A DNA stretch of 64,000 bases from Cohnella thermotolerans DSM 17683 (GCF_000429825.1 NZ_KE386955.1:62001-126000); one strand, 5' to 3'; shown: positions 23,499 through 33,582, counted from the stretch's first letter. Program-made: numbers and translations. Notes: generated from the sequence alone by a model not told the origin.

Positions 23499-24616
23499 GA
23501 AAAGCCGGCCTCCTCTTTCAATTGCTCGACGATGCCGCGAACCCACTCCGCCGGAACGTCATTCCGGATCTCCACTTCGCCGATGCGCTTCGGCACGATG
23601 AACACCATCCGGCCTTCCTTGAATTTCTTGTCGTGCTGCATCGCCTCCATGATGGCGCCGGTATCGTAGCCGGACGGAATCCGGACGGGCAAGCCGAATT
23701 TGCGAAGCAGCCGTTCGGTCTCCGCCGCAAGCGCTTCCCCGTAGCCGAATTTGGCCGCCAGCCGCGCGGCGCCGACCATGCCGATCGAGATCGCTTCGCC
23801 GTGCAGCAGCTCGTTGTAGCCCGCCACCGCCTCCAGCGCGTGCCCGATCGTATGCCCGAGGTTCAGAATCGCGCGCAGATCGTTCTCCCGTTCGTCGCGG
23901 GAGACGACGATCGACTTGACGCGGCAGCCTTCATACAGCGCATACCCGAGCGCATCCGGCTCCAGCGCGAGCAGACGCCCGGCGTTCTCGTCGCACCACT
24001 TCACGAAAGCTTCGTCCCAGATCAGGCCGTGCTTCACCACTTCCGCCAGGCCCGACCTCACTTCGCGGGGCGGCAAGCTTCTCAGCGTGTCGAGATCGTA
24101 AAGCACGAACTCCGGCTGGTGGAACGCGCCGATGATGTTTTTGGCCAGACGGTGATTGACCGCCACCTTGCCGCCGACGCTGCTGTCGTGCGCGAGAATC
24201 GTCGTCGGCATCTGCACGAACCGGACGCCCCTCATGTAGGAGGCGGCCGCGAAGCCGGCCAAATCCCCGACGACCCCTCCGCCGAGGGCGATGATGGTCG
24301 AGCGGCGATCCAGACCCGCTTCGAGCGCGGCCGTCACGACCTCTTCGAAGACGGCGAGCGACTTCGACTTCTCGCCGGAAGCGACGACCGCTCTCGTCAC
24401 ATTATATCCGGAATCCCTTAGCGATTGTTCCACGTCGCCGGCGTACAAATGCTCCACCGAACGGTCCGTCACGAGCAATATCGGGGATTTAACGGGAAAC
24501 CCGCGCTCCAGGAACAAGCTTCCCGCCCGCTTCAGCAGCCCGGACCCGATCAGAATCGGATAAGACCGTTCCCCCAGATCGACCTTCAGCTCTCTTATAT
24601 CCGTCTCCCCCGCCAT
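23495..24616 (-). CDS. aroB: 3-dehydroquinate synthase
   Basis: A 373-residue NAD- and metal-dependent cyclase making 3-dehydroquinate from DAHP. The NAD-binding region is ASGEKSKSLAVFEEV and ALGGGVVGDLAGFAA. The metal ligands fall in GLAEVVKHGLIWD (Glu), LNLGHTIGHALEA (His) and LLHGEAISIGM (His). PTTILAHDSSVGGKVAVNH is conserved. It overlaps aroC by one base (TGATG) and aroH by four. It is a housekeeping shikimate-pathway enzyme. Confidence 0.96.
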   Translation of the reverse strand: MAGETDIRELKVDLGERSYPILIGSGLLKRAGSLFLERGFPVKSPILLVTDRSVEHLYAGDVEQSLRDSGYNVTRAVVASGEKSKSLAVFEEVVTAALEAGLDRRSTIIALGGGVVGDLAGFAAASYMRGVRFVQMPTTILAHDSSVGGKVAVNHRLAKNIIGAFHQPEFVLYDLDTLRSLPPREVRSGLAEVVKHGLIWDEAFVKWCDENAGRLLALEPDALGYALYEGCRVKSIVVSRDERENDLRAILNLGHTIGHALEAVAGYNELLHGEAISIGMVGAARLAAKFGYGEALAAETERLLRKFGLPVRIPSGYDTGAIMEAMQHDKKFKEGRMVFIVPKRIGEVEIRNDVPAEWVRGIVEQLKEEAGFS

Positions 24617-25785
24617 CAGTATTCCGCCACCTGTCTCAGGTAGTTGTCGTAATTCGCCCGAACCTCTTCCATCGAATCGCCGCCGAACTTCTCGAGGAAC
24701 GCCTTCGCCACTTCCCAGGCGACGACGTTCTCCATGACGACGCTGGCGGCCGGCACCGCGCAGGCGTCCGAACGCTCGACCTGGGCCGTGAACGGCTCCT
24801 TCGTGTCGATGTCGACGCTTTGCAGCGGCTTGTAAAGCGTCGGAATCGGCTTCATGACGCCGCGGACGACGATCGGCATGCCGTTGGTCATGCCGCCCTC
24901 GAATCCGCCGAGCCGGTTGCTGGCGCGATGATAGCCCTTATCTTCCGAATACAAAATCTCGTCGTGCACCTGCGATCCCGGGCGGTCCGCCGCTTCGAAG
25001 CCGATGCCGAATTCGACGCCCTTGAACGCGTTGATGGAGACGACCGCCTGGGCGATTCGTCCGTCCAGCTTGCGGTCCCACTGCACGTGGCTGCCCAGTC
25101 CGACCGGCACTCCCGTGACGATGCATTCCACGACGCCCCCGATCGAATCCCCGTCCGCCTTCGTCTGGTCGATCAGCGCGATCATCTTCGCTTCGGTCTC
25201 CGGATCGGCGACGCGCACCGGCGATTCCTCCGTCCTCGCGATCAGCTCCTCGATCGGCAAGTTCGGCGCGGGCGCCGTAATGCCCCCGATCGAGACGACA
25301 TGGCCGGCTACCCGGATGCCGAACTTCTCGAGCAGCTGCCGTGCGACCGCGCCGACGGCCACGCGGGCCGCCGTCTCGCGGGCGCTGGAGCGCTCCAGAA
25401 CGTTGCGCAAATCCTTCAGATTATATTTAAGGCCGCCGTTCAGATCGGCGTGGCCGGGACGGGGACGGTGCACCCGGCGCTTCGTCTCGTCGCTGCCCTC
25501 GATCGGCTCCACGTTCATGACCGACGTCCAATGTTTCCAGTCGTTGTTGGCGACGACGAGCGCAACCGGCGCCCCCGTCGTCCGTCCGTGCCGGACGCCG
25601 CCGACGATTTGCGCCGTATCCCGCTCGATCTGCATCCGGCGTCCGCGGCCGTGGCCCTTCTGGCGGCGCTGGAGCTGGAAGTTAAGCGCTTCGAAATCAA
25701 GTTCGAGATTGCTCGGCAATCCTTCGATAATGGCGGTAAGCTGCGGCCCGTGCGTTTCCCCCGCGGTCAAATAACGTAAGCTCAA
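24616..25785 (-). CDS. aroC: Chorismate synthase
   Basis: A 389-residue FMN-dependent enzyme turning EPSP into chorismate. The signature [16 protein letters not shown] is at residues 9-24. [47 protein letters not shown] and the C-terminal [14 protein letters not shown] follow. The start is TTG at 25785 ([10 protein letters not shown]), set by GGGAGG eight bases upstream; the longer open frame to 25968 is leader. It is first in an aroC-aroB-aroH unit, called aroF in older B. subtilis naming. Confidence 0.96.
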   Translation of the reverse strand: MSLRYLTAGETHGPQLTAIIEGLPSNLELDFEALNFQLQRRQKGHGRGRRMQIERDTAQIVGGVRHGRTTGAPVALVVANNDWKHWTSVMNVEPIEGSDETKRRVHRPRPGHADLNGGLKYNLKDLRNVLERSSARETAARVAVGAVARQLLEKFGIRVAGHVVSIGGITAPAPNLPIEELIARTEESPVRVADPETEAKMIALIDQTKADGDSIGGVVECIVTGVPVGLGSHVQWDRKLDGRIAQAVVSINAFKGVEFGIGFEAADRPGSQVHDEILYSEDKGYHRASNRLGGFEGGMTNGMPIVVRGVMKPIPTLYKPLQSVDIDTKEPFTAQVERSDACAVPAASVVMENVVAWEVAKAFLEKFGGDSMEEVRANYDNYLRQVAEY

Positions 25786-25938
25786 TGTATGAACCTCCCT
25801 TTGATGAAGTCCGACGAACGGCCGGGTTTGCGCCATCGGCGAATTCCCGCTCCCGATGTCGAACTTTGCGCGGCAGACGACAATCATCGATCCCGGATGC
25901 GCGCGCTTTATTGCTTCAACCCGATAACGTCTTTGCTC

Positions 25939-25968
25939 ATTATAGTACAGCTGTGAACTTTTTGACAA
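25939..25968 (-). promoter_or_regulatory. Promoter of the aroCBH unit
   Basis: On the minus strand TTGTCA (25963-25968), 18-base spacer, TATAAT (25939-25944). The -35 sits in the T-rich tail of the preceding terminator, so one transcript ends where the next begins. The leader to aroC is about 145 bases with no GAG array. Confidence 0.75.
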
Positions 25969-25998
25969 GAAAACAGCCCGTCACGAACGGACGGGCTG
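25966..25998 (-). terminator. Intrinsic terminator after the cheR-linked small gene
   Basis: On the minus strand CAGCCCGTC, seven-base loop, GACGGGCTG, TTTTCTTG. The stem overlaps the last codons and stop of the 53-residue gene. Confidence 0.85.
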
Positions 25999-26142
25999 CT
26001 TGTGCAGCGGCAGCGGCGGCTCTAGCGTCGTCTCCCGTATGAAGCCGAGCAAATCCACATTGTCGAGACCGAGGATTTGCGCGCATTCCTGCGAGGAGAT
26101 GAGTCCGCAGCGGTAAGCGGCGATCACTTTGCGCTTATCCAT
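25981..26142 (-). CDS. Small conserved-looking protein, 53 residues
   Basis: A short frame MDKRKVIAAYRCGLISSQEC followed by AQILGLDNVDLLGFIRETT and a Pro/Leu tail (PPLPLHKQP). GGAGG lies six bases before the ATG at 26142 and a terminator follows at once, so it looks like a real gene. The middle resembles a small helix-turn-helix (SQECAQILGLDNVDLLGFI), as in short regulatory proteins. I do not recognise the family. It is 55 bases after cheR and probably co-transcribed with it. Confidence 0.65.
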   Translation of the reverse strand: MDKRKVIAAYRCGLISSQECAQILGLDNVDLLGFIRETTLEPPLPLHKQPVRS

Positions 26143-26197
26143 GGAATTCCTCCGGCTTGGAATTGGATGTCTCTAGTATCGCGCCCCAAGCCCGGGC

Positions 26198-27013
26198 TCA
26201 TACCGTGCGCCGGTAGAAAAAAGTGTCCGCCGTCTCCAGCCCGTACTGTCTCGGCGAGAAAATTTGCTCCGTGCTGCCGACGAACAGCAGCCCGCCCGGC
26301 TTCAAAGCTTTGGCAAACTTCGTGTAAAGCGTCATCTTCGCCTCTTCGGTGAAGTAAATCATCACGTTCCGGCAAACGATCAGATCGAATCGCTCCCCGA
26401 ACGGATCGAGCAGCAAATTTTGCTTCTGGTACCGGACCGCGCGCTTCAGCTTCTCCGCTACCCGGAAGTTTCCGTTCTCCCGCTGGAAATAGTCGCGGAC
26501 GAAATTCGCCGGCACGTCCCGAAGCGAACGCTCCGGATAGACGCCGGCCTTCGCCTTGGCCAGCACGCCCTCGTCGATGTCCGTGGCGAGAATGGCCGAT
26601 GAATCGAGGACGCCCAGCCGGTCGAGAATCATCGCCAGCGTATAAGGCTCTTCGCCCGTCGAGCAAGCTGCGCTCCAGACTTGCAATCGCGGCGTCGTCT
26701 TGATCATCTCCGGGAGAAACTTGTCCAGGAGCACCTGCCAGCGGTTCGGATTGCGCCAGAATTCGGAGACGTTGATCGTCATCCGGTCGAGAAATTCGTC
26801 CATCAGCTTCGGATTCGACTTCAGCGCGGCGAAATAGGAGGCGAAATCCCCAAAGCCGTGCTTGAGCCTGAGCGTCGTCAGCCGACGGCGCATCTGCGTC
26901 TCCTTGTATTGCGACAGGTCGATCGAAGTCGCTCTGCGGATATCGGCCACGAAGCGGTAGAAATCATCGTCTTCGGGCGAAGGATGAAGCGGACGGGACC
27001 CCAAGTTGTTCAT
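26198..27013 (-). CDS. cheR: Chemotaxis protein methyltransferase CheR
   Basis: A 271-residue SAM-dependent methyltransferase that methylates glutamates of chemoreceptors. The N-terminal all-alpha domain has YKETQMRRRLTTLRLKHG. The SAM site is in LQVWSAACSTGEEPYTLAMIL, DIDEGVLAKAKAGVY and FDLIVCRNVMIYFTEEAK. The C-terminal STEQIF block is typical. The position between ndk and the aro genes is the same as in B. subtilis. It should be cytosolic at receptor arrays. Confidence 0.94.
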   Translation of the reverse strand: MNNLGSRPLHPSPEDDDFYRFVADIRRATSIDLSQYKETQMRRRLTTLRLKHGFGDFASYFAALKSNPKLMDEFLDRMTINVSEFWRNPNRWQVLLDKFLPEMIKTTPRLQVWSAACSTGEEPYTLAMILDRLGVLDSSAILATDIDEGVLAKAKAGVYPERSLRDVPANFVRDYFQRENGNFRVAEKLKRAVRYQKQNLLLDPFGERFDLIVCRNVMIYFTEEAKMTLYTKFAKALKPGGLLFVGSTEQIFSPRQYGLETADTFFYRRTV

Positions 27014-27044
27014 TCCGGTTCTTCTGCCTCCAGTGCCGACGCGA

Positions 27045-27488
27045 TCAGATCCAGGGCTGAATGTTTTTCTCGTAATCGAGCAGTTCCGACGGTTCGAAAA
27101 AGATCCCGATCTCGCGCTCCGCGTTGGCTTGCGAATCCGATCCGTGGATCAGGTTGAAATTCGTATGTAAGGCGAAATCTCCGCGAATCGTGCCCGGAGC
27201 CGCTTCGAGTCCGTTCGTCTTGCCGATCAGCTGGCGTGCGGCGGCCACCGCTTCGTCCCCTTGCCATACCATGGCGAAGACGGGACCCGACGTAATGAAG
27301 GCCAGCAAGGGCTCGTAGAAGTCCTTCCCTTCATGCTCCGCGTAATGCTTCTTGGCCTGTTCCGGCGAAACCCGCATCAGCTTGGCGCCGATCAGCTTGA
27401 GCCCTTTGCGCTCCAATCGCCCGACGATCTCTCCGATCAGGCCGCGCTGCACGCCGTCGGGTTTGACCATCAGATAGGTTCTCTCCAT
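27045..27488 (-). CDS. ndk: Nucleoside diphosphate kinase
   Basis: A 147-residue NTP:NDP phosphotransferase. The phospho-histidine is H115 in [10 protein letters not shown]; the N-terminal [20 protein letters not shown] and VRGTIRG-like phosphate loop ([11 protein letters not shown]) are standard. Start 27488 is set by AGGGGGA six bases upstream; the in-frame TTG at 27494 is rejected. It follows hepT by 47 bases and precedes cheR by 31, matching the B. subtilis order. Confidence 0.96.
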   Translation of the reverse strand: MERTYLMVKPDGVQRGLIGEIVGRLERKGLKLIGAKLMRVSPEQAKKHYAEHEGKDFYEPLLAFITSGPVFAMVWQGDEAVAAARQLIGKTNGLEAAPGTIRGDFALHTNFNLIHGSDSQANAEREIGIFFEPSELLDYEKNIQPWI

Positions 27489-27535
27489 AACCAATCCCCC
27501 TACATCGGTGAATGCTTTGTCTTATTCTACCATAA

Positions 27536-28510
27536 TCAGTAGCTGCGCTGAGCGACGAATTTCGCAATGTCGGCCAAATTGCGCCTGGCCGGAACGTCGG
27601 GCAGCCGCTCCAATTCCTTGAGCGCCTTCTCCATATAACGCTCGGCCAGCTTCTCCGATTCGCGGATGCCCTTGCTGGAACGGACCAGCTTGACCGCCTT
27701 GGCCGAATCGGCCGCGCCCTCCTTCTCGCGGATGCGCGCAATTTCGGCAAGCAACGGTTCTCGAATCGGCGGTTCCTGCAACGCATACAGCACGGGAAGG
27801 GTTATGTTTCCCTGCCTCAGATCGCTTCCCGGCGGCTTGCCGATTTTTTTCTCCGTGCCGCATATGTCGAGCAGATCGTCGGTAATCTGGAACGTCATGC
27901 CGACCTGGTAGCCGTACCGGTAGAGCGCGTTGCAAATATTCTCCGGCGCACCCGCGGCGATGGCACCGAGCTGGCAGCTGATCGCGATGAGCAGCGCCGT
28001 TTTGCGGCGAATGCGGAGCAAGTAATGGCGGACGGTCTGCTCCGTATTGAAGAAATCGCGGATTTGCTCCATCTCGCCGATGCACATCTGGACGATGGCG
28101 GAGGACAGAATCTGGTGAATCCGCGGATCGCCCAGTTCGCTCGCCACGACGAGCGCCTTGCCGTTTATGTAATCCCCCGTGAACATGGCGATCCGGTTGT
28201 CCCATTTGGCTTTGACCGTCGGCTGCCCCCGCCTCGTGTCGGCGTCGTCGATGACGTCGTCGTGAACGAGCGACGCCATATGAATGAGCTCGAGCGCGGC
28301 CGCGACGTATTTGATCCGGCTCAGATCGTACTCGCCGAATTTGCCGGAGAGCAGAACGAATACGGGGCGCAGCCGCTTGCCTCCGGCCTTGAGCAGATGC
28401 TGGGCGGATTCGTTCAGCAGCGGCAGGTCGGAGGAGACGCTTTGGGCCAGCGTATCCTCGATCGTCTGCAAATCGGACTTCAGCGAAGCATACAGTTGCA
28501 TTAACTTCAT
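27536..28510 (-). CDS. hepT: Heptaprenyl diphosphate synthase component 2
   Basis: A 324-residue trans-prenyltransferase, the catalytic subunit that extends FPP with IPP to heptaprenyl diphosphate, the menaquinone side chain. The first Asp-rich motif DDVIDD is at 84-89, with GGKRLRPVFVLL before it. The second, DDLLD, is at 211-215 (FQITDDLLDICG). It acts with HepS (encoded six genes upstream). Length is normal. Confidence 0.94.
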   Translation of the reverse strand: MKLMQLYASLKSDLQTIEDTLAQSVSSDLPLLNESAQHLLKAGGKRLRPVFVLLSGKFGEYDLSRIKYVAAALELIHMASLVHDDVIDDADTRRGQPTVKAKWDNRIAMFTGDYINGKALVVASELGDPRIHQILSSAIVQMCIGEMEQIRDFFNTEQTVRHYLLRIRRKTALLIAISCQLGAIAAGAPENICNALYRYGYQVGMTFQITDDLLDICGTEKKIGKPPGSDLRQGNITLPVLYALQEPPIREPLLAEIARIREKEGAADSAKAVKLVRSSKGIRESEKLAERYMEKALKELERLPDVPARRNLADIAKFVAQRSY

Positions 28511-28546
28511 AGGTTCACCTTCGGTAGGGATTGTGGCCGATGCTTT

Positions 28547-29401
28547 TTACGCGTGAACGGAATCCGGCCAGTCCGCTAGGGTGACGGGCTTCTCCATGAG
28601 CCCCAGCTCCCTCGCGTATTGAAAGTACAGCGACAGCCCCGCCCGCTGCTCGGGACCGAAATCGTGGCACAGGCCGCGGAAGTAGCCGCGCCAGTAATCC
28701 GCCGTTCCGCCGATCCGGCGGACGGCTTCCTGGGCGAGCGGCTCGGAATCGGCCGCCGACCGCCGCTTGGCGGCGACGAGCGCGGCGTAAATTTCGGCGA
28801 TCGCCTCCGGATGGCGAAGCGCGGCGTCCCGGCGGACCGCCCAGACGGCGAACGTCATCCAGCGGCCCGTCCACAGCCGCCACAGATCGCCCAGATCGAG
28901 CGCGCGGTAACCGGTCTCGCGCCACGACGCCCGGATCGCGTGGTCTCCGATAAGAAGCGCGGCGTCGGCGTTCTCCAGCATCCGGTCCAGGTCCGGCTCC
29001 ATCGTCTCGTAGACGGGATCGCCTCCGTAAAATTTCTTCATCACGATCTTCAGCAGATTGACGGTCGTGGCGGAAGTGGCTGTGAGCGCGATTTTGCCGC
29101 GGCGAACTTGTTCCAACGGGGATTTGAGAAAGAGCAGCAATGATTGAACTTGACCCGGCGCGCTGACCGACAGGTCGGGCAGCAGCAGGTAATCTTCGGA
29201 ATGAATGCCGTAGGCGAAGGACGAGACGGCGGCGACGTCGATCTCTCCGGCTCGCAGCATGCGGTTCAGCTCCGCCGGCATTCCGTAGACGAGCTCCGCC
29301 TCGCAGCGGAGGCGGGAGGGGTCGAAATGGTGAAATACCGGCCACACGTTCGTATAATCGATTCGGCCGATCCGGATCGGTCTCGCGTCAGAATGCATCA
29401 T
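28547..29401 (-). CDS. mqnA: Chorismate dehydratase MqnA
   Basis: A 284-residue periplasmic-binding-protein-like enzyme of the futalosine menaquinone route, dehydrating chorismate to 3-[(1-carboxyvinyl)oxy]benzoate. Recognisable parts are RIGRIDYTNVWPVFHHFD, GMPAELNRMLRAGEIDVAAV, SSFAYGIHSEDYLLLPDLSV and ALLIGDHAIRA. The related MqnD or other MqnA-like proteins are alternatives, but the N-terminus fits MqnA. It overlaps the UbiX-like gene by 14 bases. Its presence shows that this organism uses, at least in part, the futalosine pathway rather than only the classical Men pathway. Confidence 0.85.
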   Translation of the reverse strand: MMHSDARPIRIGRIDYTNVWPVFHHFDPSRLRCEAELVYGMPAELNRMLRAGEIDVAAVSSFAYGIHSEDYLLLPDLSVSAPGQVQSLLLFLKSPLEQVRRGKIALTATSATTVNLLKIVMKKFYGGDPVYETMEPDLDRMLENADAALLIGDHAIRASWRETGYRALDLGDLWRLWTGRWMTFAVWAVRRDAALRHPEAIAEIYAALVAAKRRSAADSEPLAQEAVRRIGGTADYWRGYFRGLCHDFGPEQRAGLSLYFQYARELGLMEKPVTLADWPDSVHA

Positions 29402-30019
29402 CGGATTGTCCCCACCTTCTGTACAATCGGTGCGGAACTCCCATACTGTCCATCACTTTGCCGACCATGAACCGGACGGCGTCGTCGAGCGTCTGCGGCC
29501 CGTAATAGAAAGCCGGCATCGCCGGGAGAATCCGCACGCCGAGTCTGGCCAGCTTCAGCATGTTTTCCAAGTGGATGGCGTTAAGCGGCGTCTCGCGCGG
29601 AACGAGCAGCAGCGGCCGCCCCTCCTTCAGCGTAACGTCGGCGGCGCGCGTCAGCAGATTGTTCGACGTTCCGTGGGCGATCGCCGACAGGGTGCCCATG
29701 GAGCATGGCACGACAGCCATGCCTTCGCAGAGGAAGGAACCGCTGGCGATGGACGCCCCGATATCGCCTTGCGGATGGTAGACGAACCGCGAATCGCCCG
29801 CTTCGACGCCCAGTCCGGCCCGGAGCGATTCCAGGCGCTTGCCGGCATCCCATCCCAATTCTTCCTTCAGCACCCGCCAGGCGGCGTCGGTGACGACCAG
29901 ATGCACGTGGATGCCGGCCGCCAGCAGCTCCTTGCACAACGTGACTCCATAGACGGCTCCGCTCGCTCCCGTCCAGCCGACGACCCAGCGCCGGACGCCT
30001 TCCGGCCGCATTCCTTCCG

Positions 30020-30023
<4 letters not shown>
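29388..30023 (-). CDS. UbiX-type flavin prenyltransferase
   Basis: A 211-residue protein of the UbiX/Pad1 family that prenylates FMN to give the cofactor of UbiD-type decarboxylases. The N-terminal FMN site is WVVGWTGASGAVYGVTL; VVPCSMGTLSAIAHGTSNNL and PRETPLNAIHLENMLKLARLG are the family blocks. The start is placed at GTG 30023 because it overlaps the UbiA stop by four bases (GTGA); an ATG at 30011 directly abuts its purine tract. In the futalosine route a UbiD-like enzyme (MqnL) would use the cofactor, but none is seen here. Confidence 0.87.
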
Positions 30024-30891
<868 letters not shown>

Positions 30892-30895
<4 letters not shown>

Positions 30896-31611
30896 ATTCC
30901 GTCGTTCCCCTTCGTTCCGATATGCAAGGCCGCTACGCCCCCGGTCAGCGGGTAAGCGCGGACGTTGCGCAATCCGGCGCTCCGGAACATCTCGGCCAAC
31001 GTCTGTAGATCGGGGAAATTGACGAGCGACTCGGGCAGCCAGCGGTATTGCTCGTACCGTTTGACCAGCCATTTGCCCATTAGCGGCATGAGCTTCTCGA
31101 AATAAAAATGAAACAACCATTTGAACGGCTGCCATGAGGGCTTGGACACTTCCAGGCACACCACTTTGCCCCCCGGCTTGACGACCCGCTTCATCTCGCG
31201 CAGCACCTGGTTGATGTCGGGCACGTTGCGCAGCCCGAAGCCGATGGTGACGAAGTCGAAGCTGTTGTCCGGGAACGGAAGCTCCATCGCGTTGCCCTGC
31301 ACCAGCTCGATACGGTCGCTCAAGCCGAGCTTGTCGACTTTGGCCTGTCCGATATCGAGCATGTTGCGGCTAAAATCGAGTCCGACCGTCCGGGCGCTCC
31401 CGTTCGCCTTGGCGAGGTCGATCGTCCAGTCGCACGTTCCGCAGCAGATGTCGAGCGCGCTCTGTCCCGCTTGGACATTCATCTTCCGCATCGTGAACCG
31501 GCGCCACGCCTTGTGCCGGCGGAAGCTGATGATGTCGTTCATCATGTCGTACTTCGGTGCGATGCTCTCGAATACGGCATGCACGTGGCTCTTGTCTGAC
31601 CTAGCGTTCAC
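30892..31611 (-). CDS. menG: Demethylmenaquinone methyltransferase
   Basis: A 239-residue SAM methyltransferase (UbiE/MenG) for the last step of menaquinone synthesis. The N-terminal VHAVFESIAPKYDMMNDI, the SAM motif LDICCGTCDWTIDLAKA (Cys in place of the usual Gly at the second position), LDFSRNMLDI, GNAMELPFPDNSFDFVTIGFGLRNV and LTGGVAALHIGTK are typical. The start is GTG at 31611, five bases after GGGGTGA; an upstream in-frame GTG at 31620 would give a four-base overlap with hepS and is the alternative. Confidence 0.92.
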
Positions 31612-31616
31612 TCGGC

Positions 31617-32492
31617 TCACCCCAGTTCTGTCATTGCGGCCGGCATGGGACGGATCGCCTTCAGGAACGGCTCGAGCAGCGTCTGCAATTCCTTGGCCAG
31701 CTCGTCGGACGGCAGCCGCGCGAGCAGCGCCTGAAGCTGGTCCACGGCCTGGTTCAGCAGATCGCTCAGCTTCCCGCGGACGTCGTATTTGTCCATCAGC
31801 TGGAACAGCGTACCCGGATCGTCCCGCCTTTCGACGACGGCGAGGCGATCCTCTTCCGTCCCCTCCTGGAGGATGTGCCATACGCCCCAACTGCCGTCGA
31901 GCCGGTACGGCTTCTCCATGCGGCCCATCTCCTGCAGCAGCAGCTCGCAGCGGACGAAGCGGTCGACGACTTCCGGCCACATCCGTTCGTACAAGCCGCT
32001 CATCAAATGGGTGAAAGACTTAAAAAGGCCGGACTTCAGTTCCGCCCCATGCAGCAAATATTCCTCTGCGTTCAGCTTCATCTGCTTCATTTTCGAATAG
32101 AAAACGACTTTGATCCGATTGAGCTCGCAGATCGCGTCGCCGATCCGACGGACCATCTCGATCTGGCCCGCCTGAGACAGGATGTTGTAGAAGCGGCCGC
32201 TGAAATAATCGCCCGCTAGCACCTTAAGCTGACGGGCGCGCATGGCGAGCAGGCCGCCGCGCTCCGCTGCCGCCTCATTGTCCACCATATCGTGGGTATC
32301 CAGACCCATTTGCACGAGCGAGGCGACCACGGCCAGCATATCCTTCAGGGAAGCGGACGACGGCTGATACGACAGCATCGCGTGCAGCAGCCGGATCCGC
32401 CCCTCCGGAAACTCCGGCAGGTCGGTATGGATTGCGATCATGTCGTAATCCATGTATTGATGGGCCATTTGCGCCAAGTGGTTACGTGTCAT
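31617..32492 (-). CDS. hepS: Heptaprenyl diphosphate synthase component 1
   Basis: A 291-residue non-catalytic subunit of heptaprenyl diphosphate synthase. It has no DDxxD motif, but the helical fold text HAMLSYQPSSASLKDMLAVV, VQMGLDTHDMVDNEA and KVLAGDYFSGRFYNILSQAG fits HepS. Order hepS-menG-...-hepT around the menaquinone genes supports this strongly. The C-terminal half is helical and low in motif content. It leads the menaquinone gene cluster. Confidence 0.86.
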   Translation of the reverse strand: MTRNHLAQMAHQYMDYDMIAIHTDLPEFPEGRIRLLHAMLSYQPSSASLKDMLAVVASLVQMGLDTHDMVDNEAAAERGGLLAMRARQLKVLAGDYFSGRFYNILSQAGQIEMVRRIGDAICELNRIKVVFYSKMKQMKLNAEEYLLHGAELKSGLFKSFTHLMSGLYERMWPEVVDRFVRCELLLQEMGRMEKPYRLDGSWGVWHILQEGTEEDRLAVVERRDDPGTLFQLMDKYDVRGKLSDLLNQAVDQLQALLARLPSDELAKELQTLLEPFLKAIRPMPAAMTELG

Positions 32493-32544
32493 TGTTTAGC
32501 CTCCGAGCCTTCAAAAGGAGCACTGGTCCGTTTGCATGGCTATT

Positions 32545-32553
32545 ATTATAACA
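32545..32553 (-). promoter_or_regulatory. Extended -10 promoter of hepS
   Basis: On the minus strand TGTTATAAT (TGnTATAAT, -10 at 32545-32550), 53 bases before hepS. No good -35 is seen, as expected for an extended -10 promoter. Confidence 0.5.
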
Positions 32554-32589
32554 TATCCGGGCCGTGCCCGCATAAAGCGAAGGCGGAAT

Positions 32590-33135
32590 TCATGAATTCG
32601 CAAAATTTCGCCGCCAGCGCTCCCCGGCCGACGTCCAGACGGAATGAAGCTTGTCGCTCCAATCCGGCGCCGAGCCGTCTGCGGAGGGTTGAAGCTCCGT
32701 TATTTCCAAGGATGACCAGTCGCCGGCCCGCGTATCCGCAGCGAAGAGCAGCGTCTTCCGGCCGTCCGACTCCGAGAAGACGCGAATAAGCAGTTCCTGC
32801 ACGTTGGTCAGCCTGACGAACGCGAGCCGGACCAGCTCCGCGGAATCCGCCCAGACGTCCCGGACGGAGCCGGCGCCCGTCGAATACGTCAAGTCGACCG
32901 ACAATATGTTATGGTCCCAGGCGACCCGGGAAAGACGCGGTTCGAGCGGCAGCGCAATGAAAGCGTCGACGAGCCTGTCGTCCGTCAGCTTCTCCACGCG
33001 CTGAGGCGTGAACACGGCGGCCGCGGCATCGCGCCGTTCCGCCGTCCGTTCGGCCAGCCGCGGCAGCTGTCCGAGCAGCAGGACGACGGCAAATCCGGCC
33101 GCCATCAGCGCAAGCCATCGCCGATCGATCGCCAT
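32590..33135 (-). CDS. Membrane-anchored protein of unknown function
   Basis: A 181-residue protein with an N-terminal anchor (WLALMAAGFAVVLLLG, residues about 7-22) and an extracytoplasmic domain of about 150 residues, rich in beta strands (LSRVAWDHNILSVDLTY, LLIRVFSESDGRKTLLFAAD). I do not recognise a domain; the size and layout recall GerM-like or other spore-envelope proteins, but no signature supports this. It lies between mtrB's terminator and hepS on the same strand. Confidence 0.65.
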   Translation of the reverse strand: MAIDRRWLALMAAGFAVVLLLGQLPRLAERTAERRDAAAAVFTPQRVEKLTDDRLVDAFIALPLEPRLSRVAWDHNILSVDLTYSTGAGSVRDVWADSAELVRLAFVRLTNVQELLIRVFSESDGRKTLLFAADTRAGDWSSLEITELQPSADGSAPDWSDKLHSVWTSAGERWRRNFANS

Positions 33136-33183
33136 CCGGGCATCCCCTTCCTCCGTTACCGACTTCCCCCTTTATCATTGTAC

Positions 33184-33209
33184 AAACAAAAAAGGCAGGC
33201 TATGCCTGC
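33184..33209 (-). terminator. Intrinsic terminator of mtrB
   Basis: On the minus strand GCAGGC-ATA-GCCTGC followed by CTTTTTTGTTTG. With the promoter at 33552 it makes mtrB a single-gene transcript. Confidence 0.88.
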
Positions 33210-33292
33210 GTTCCGGACTCCGTACCGAATCCGTTCGGAGCCGGCGGGAGCCGCCTCTGCGGACGGGCTCCCTCGGCCGATTCGGCCCGCCG

Positions 33293-33523
33293 TCAGGCAT
33301 CGGTCTCGACGATCCCGTACTTGGTCATGACCGTCGCCTTCCCCCGGATCTTGATCGCGGACGTATGATCCGTAAATTGCGCGATCAGCACCTCGCCCCG
33401 GTCCAGCTTCTCCGTATGATGAAACCGCGTATCTTGCCCGCGGGTAAGTCCGATTACGTTCACTCCGTTGTCCTTCGCCTTCACGACGATGTACTCCCCG
33501 CTATTCGCCGGCATCGACTCCAT
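33293..33523 (-). CDS. mtrB: Trp RNA-binding attenuation protein (TRAP)
   Basis: A 76-residue protein closely matching TRAP. The core reads [17 protein letters not shown], then [20 protein letters not shown] and [11 protein letters not shown]. The three RNA-contact residues of B. subtilis TRAP (Lys37, Lys56, Arg58) align with Lys39, Lys58 and Arg60, and the tryptophan-pocket Thr residues of TRGxDT and FTxHTS are kept. It assembles into a ring that, with tryptophan, binds GAG/UAG repeats; the site at 23017-23044 is its likely target. The start is 33523 (AGGAGG eleven bases upstream); MPANSG at 33514 is an alternative. Its usual partner mtrA/folE is not adjacent. Confidence 0.93.
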   Translation of the reverse strand: MESMPANSGEYIVVKAKDNGVNVIGLTRGQDTRFHHTEKLDRGEVLIAQFTDHTSAIKIRGKATVMTKYGIVETDA

Positions 33524-33551
33524 GGATGTATCCGCCTCCTCTTTGAATCTC

Positions 33552-33580
33552 ACTATGAACGATGCGCCCTGGCCTGTCAA
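33552..33580 (-). promoter_or_regulatory. Sigma-A promoter of mtrB
   Basis: On the minus strand TTGACA (33575-33580), 17-base spacer, CATAGT (33552-33557). The predicted start leaves a leader of about 22 bases containing only the ribosome site. Confidence 0.7.
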
Positions 33581-33582
33581 CG

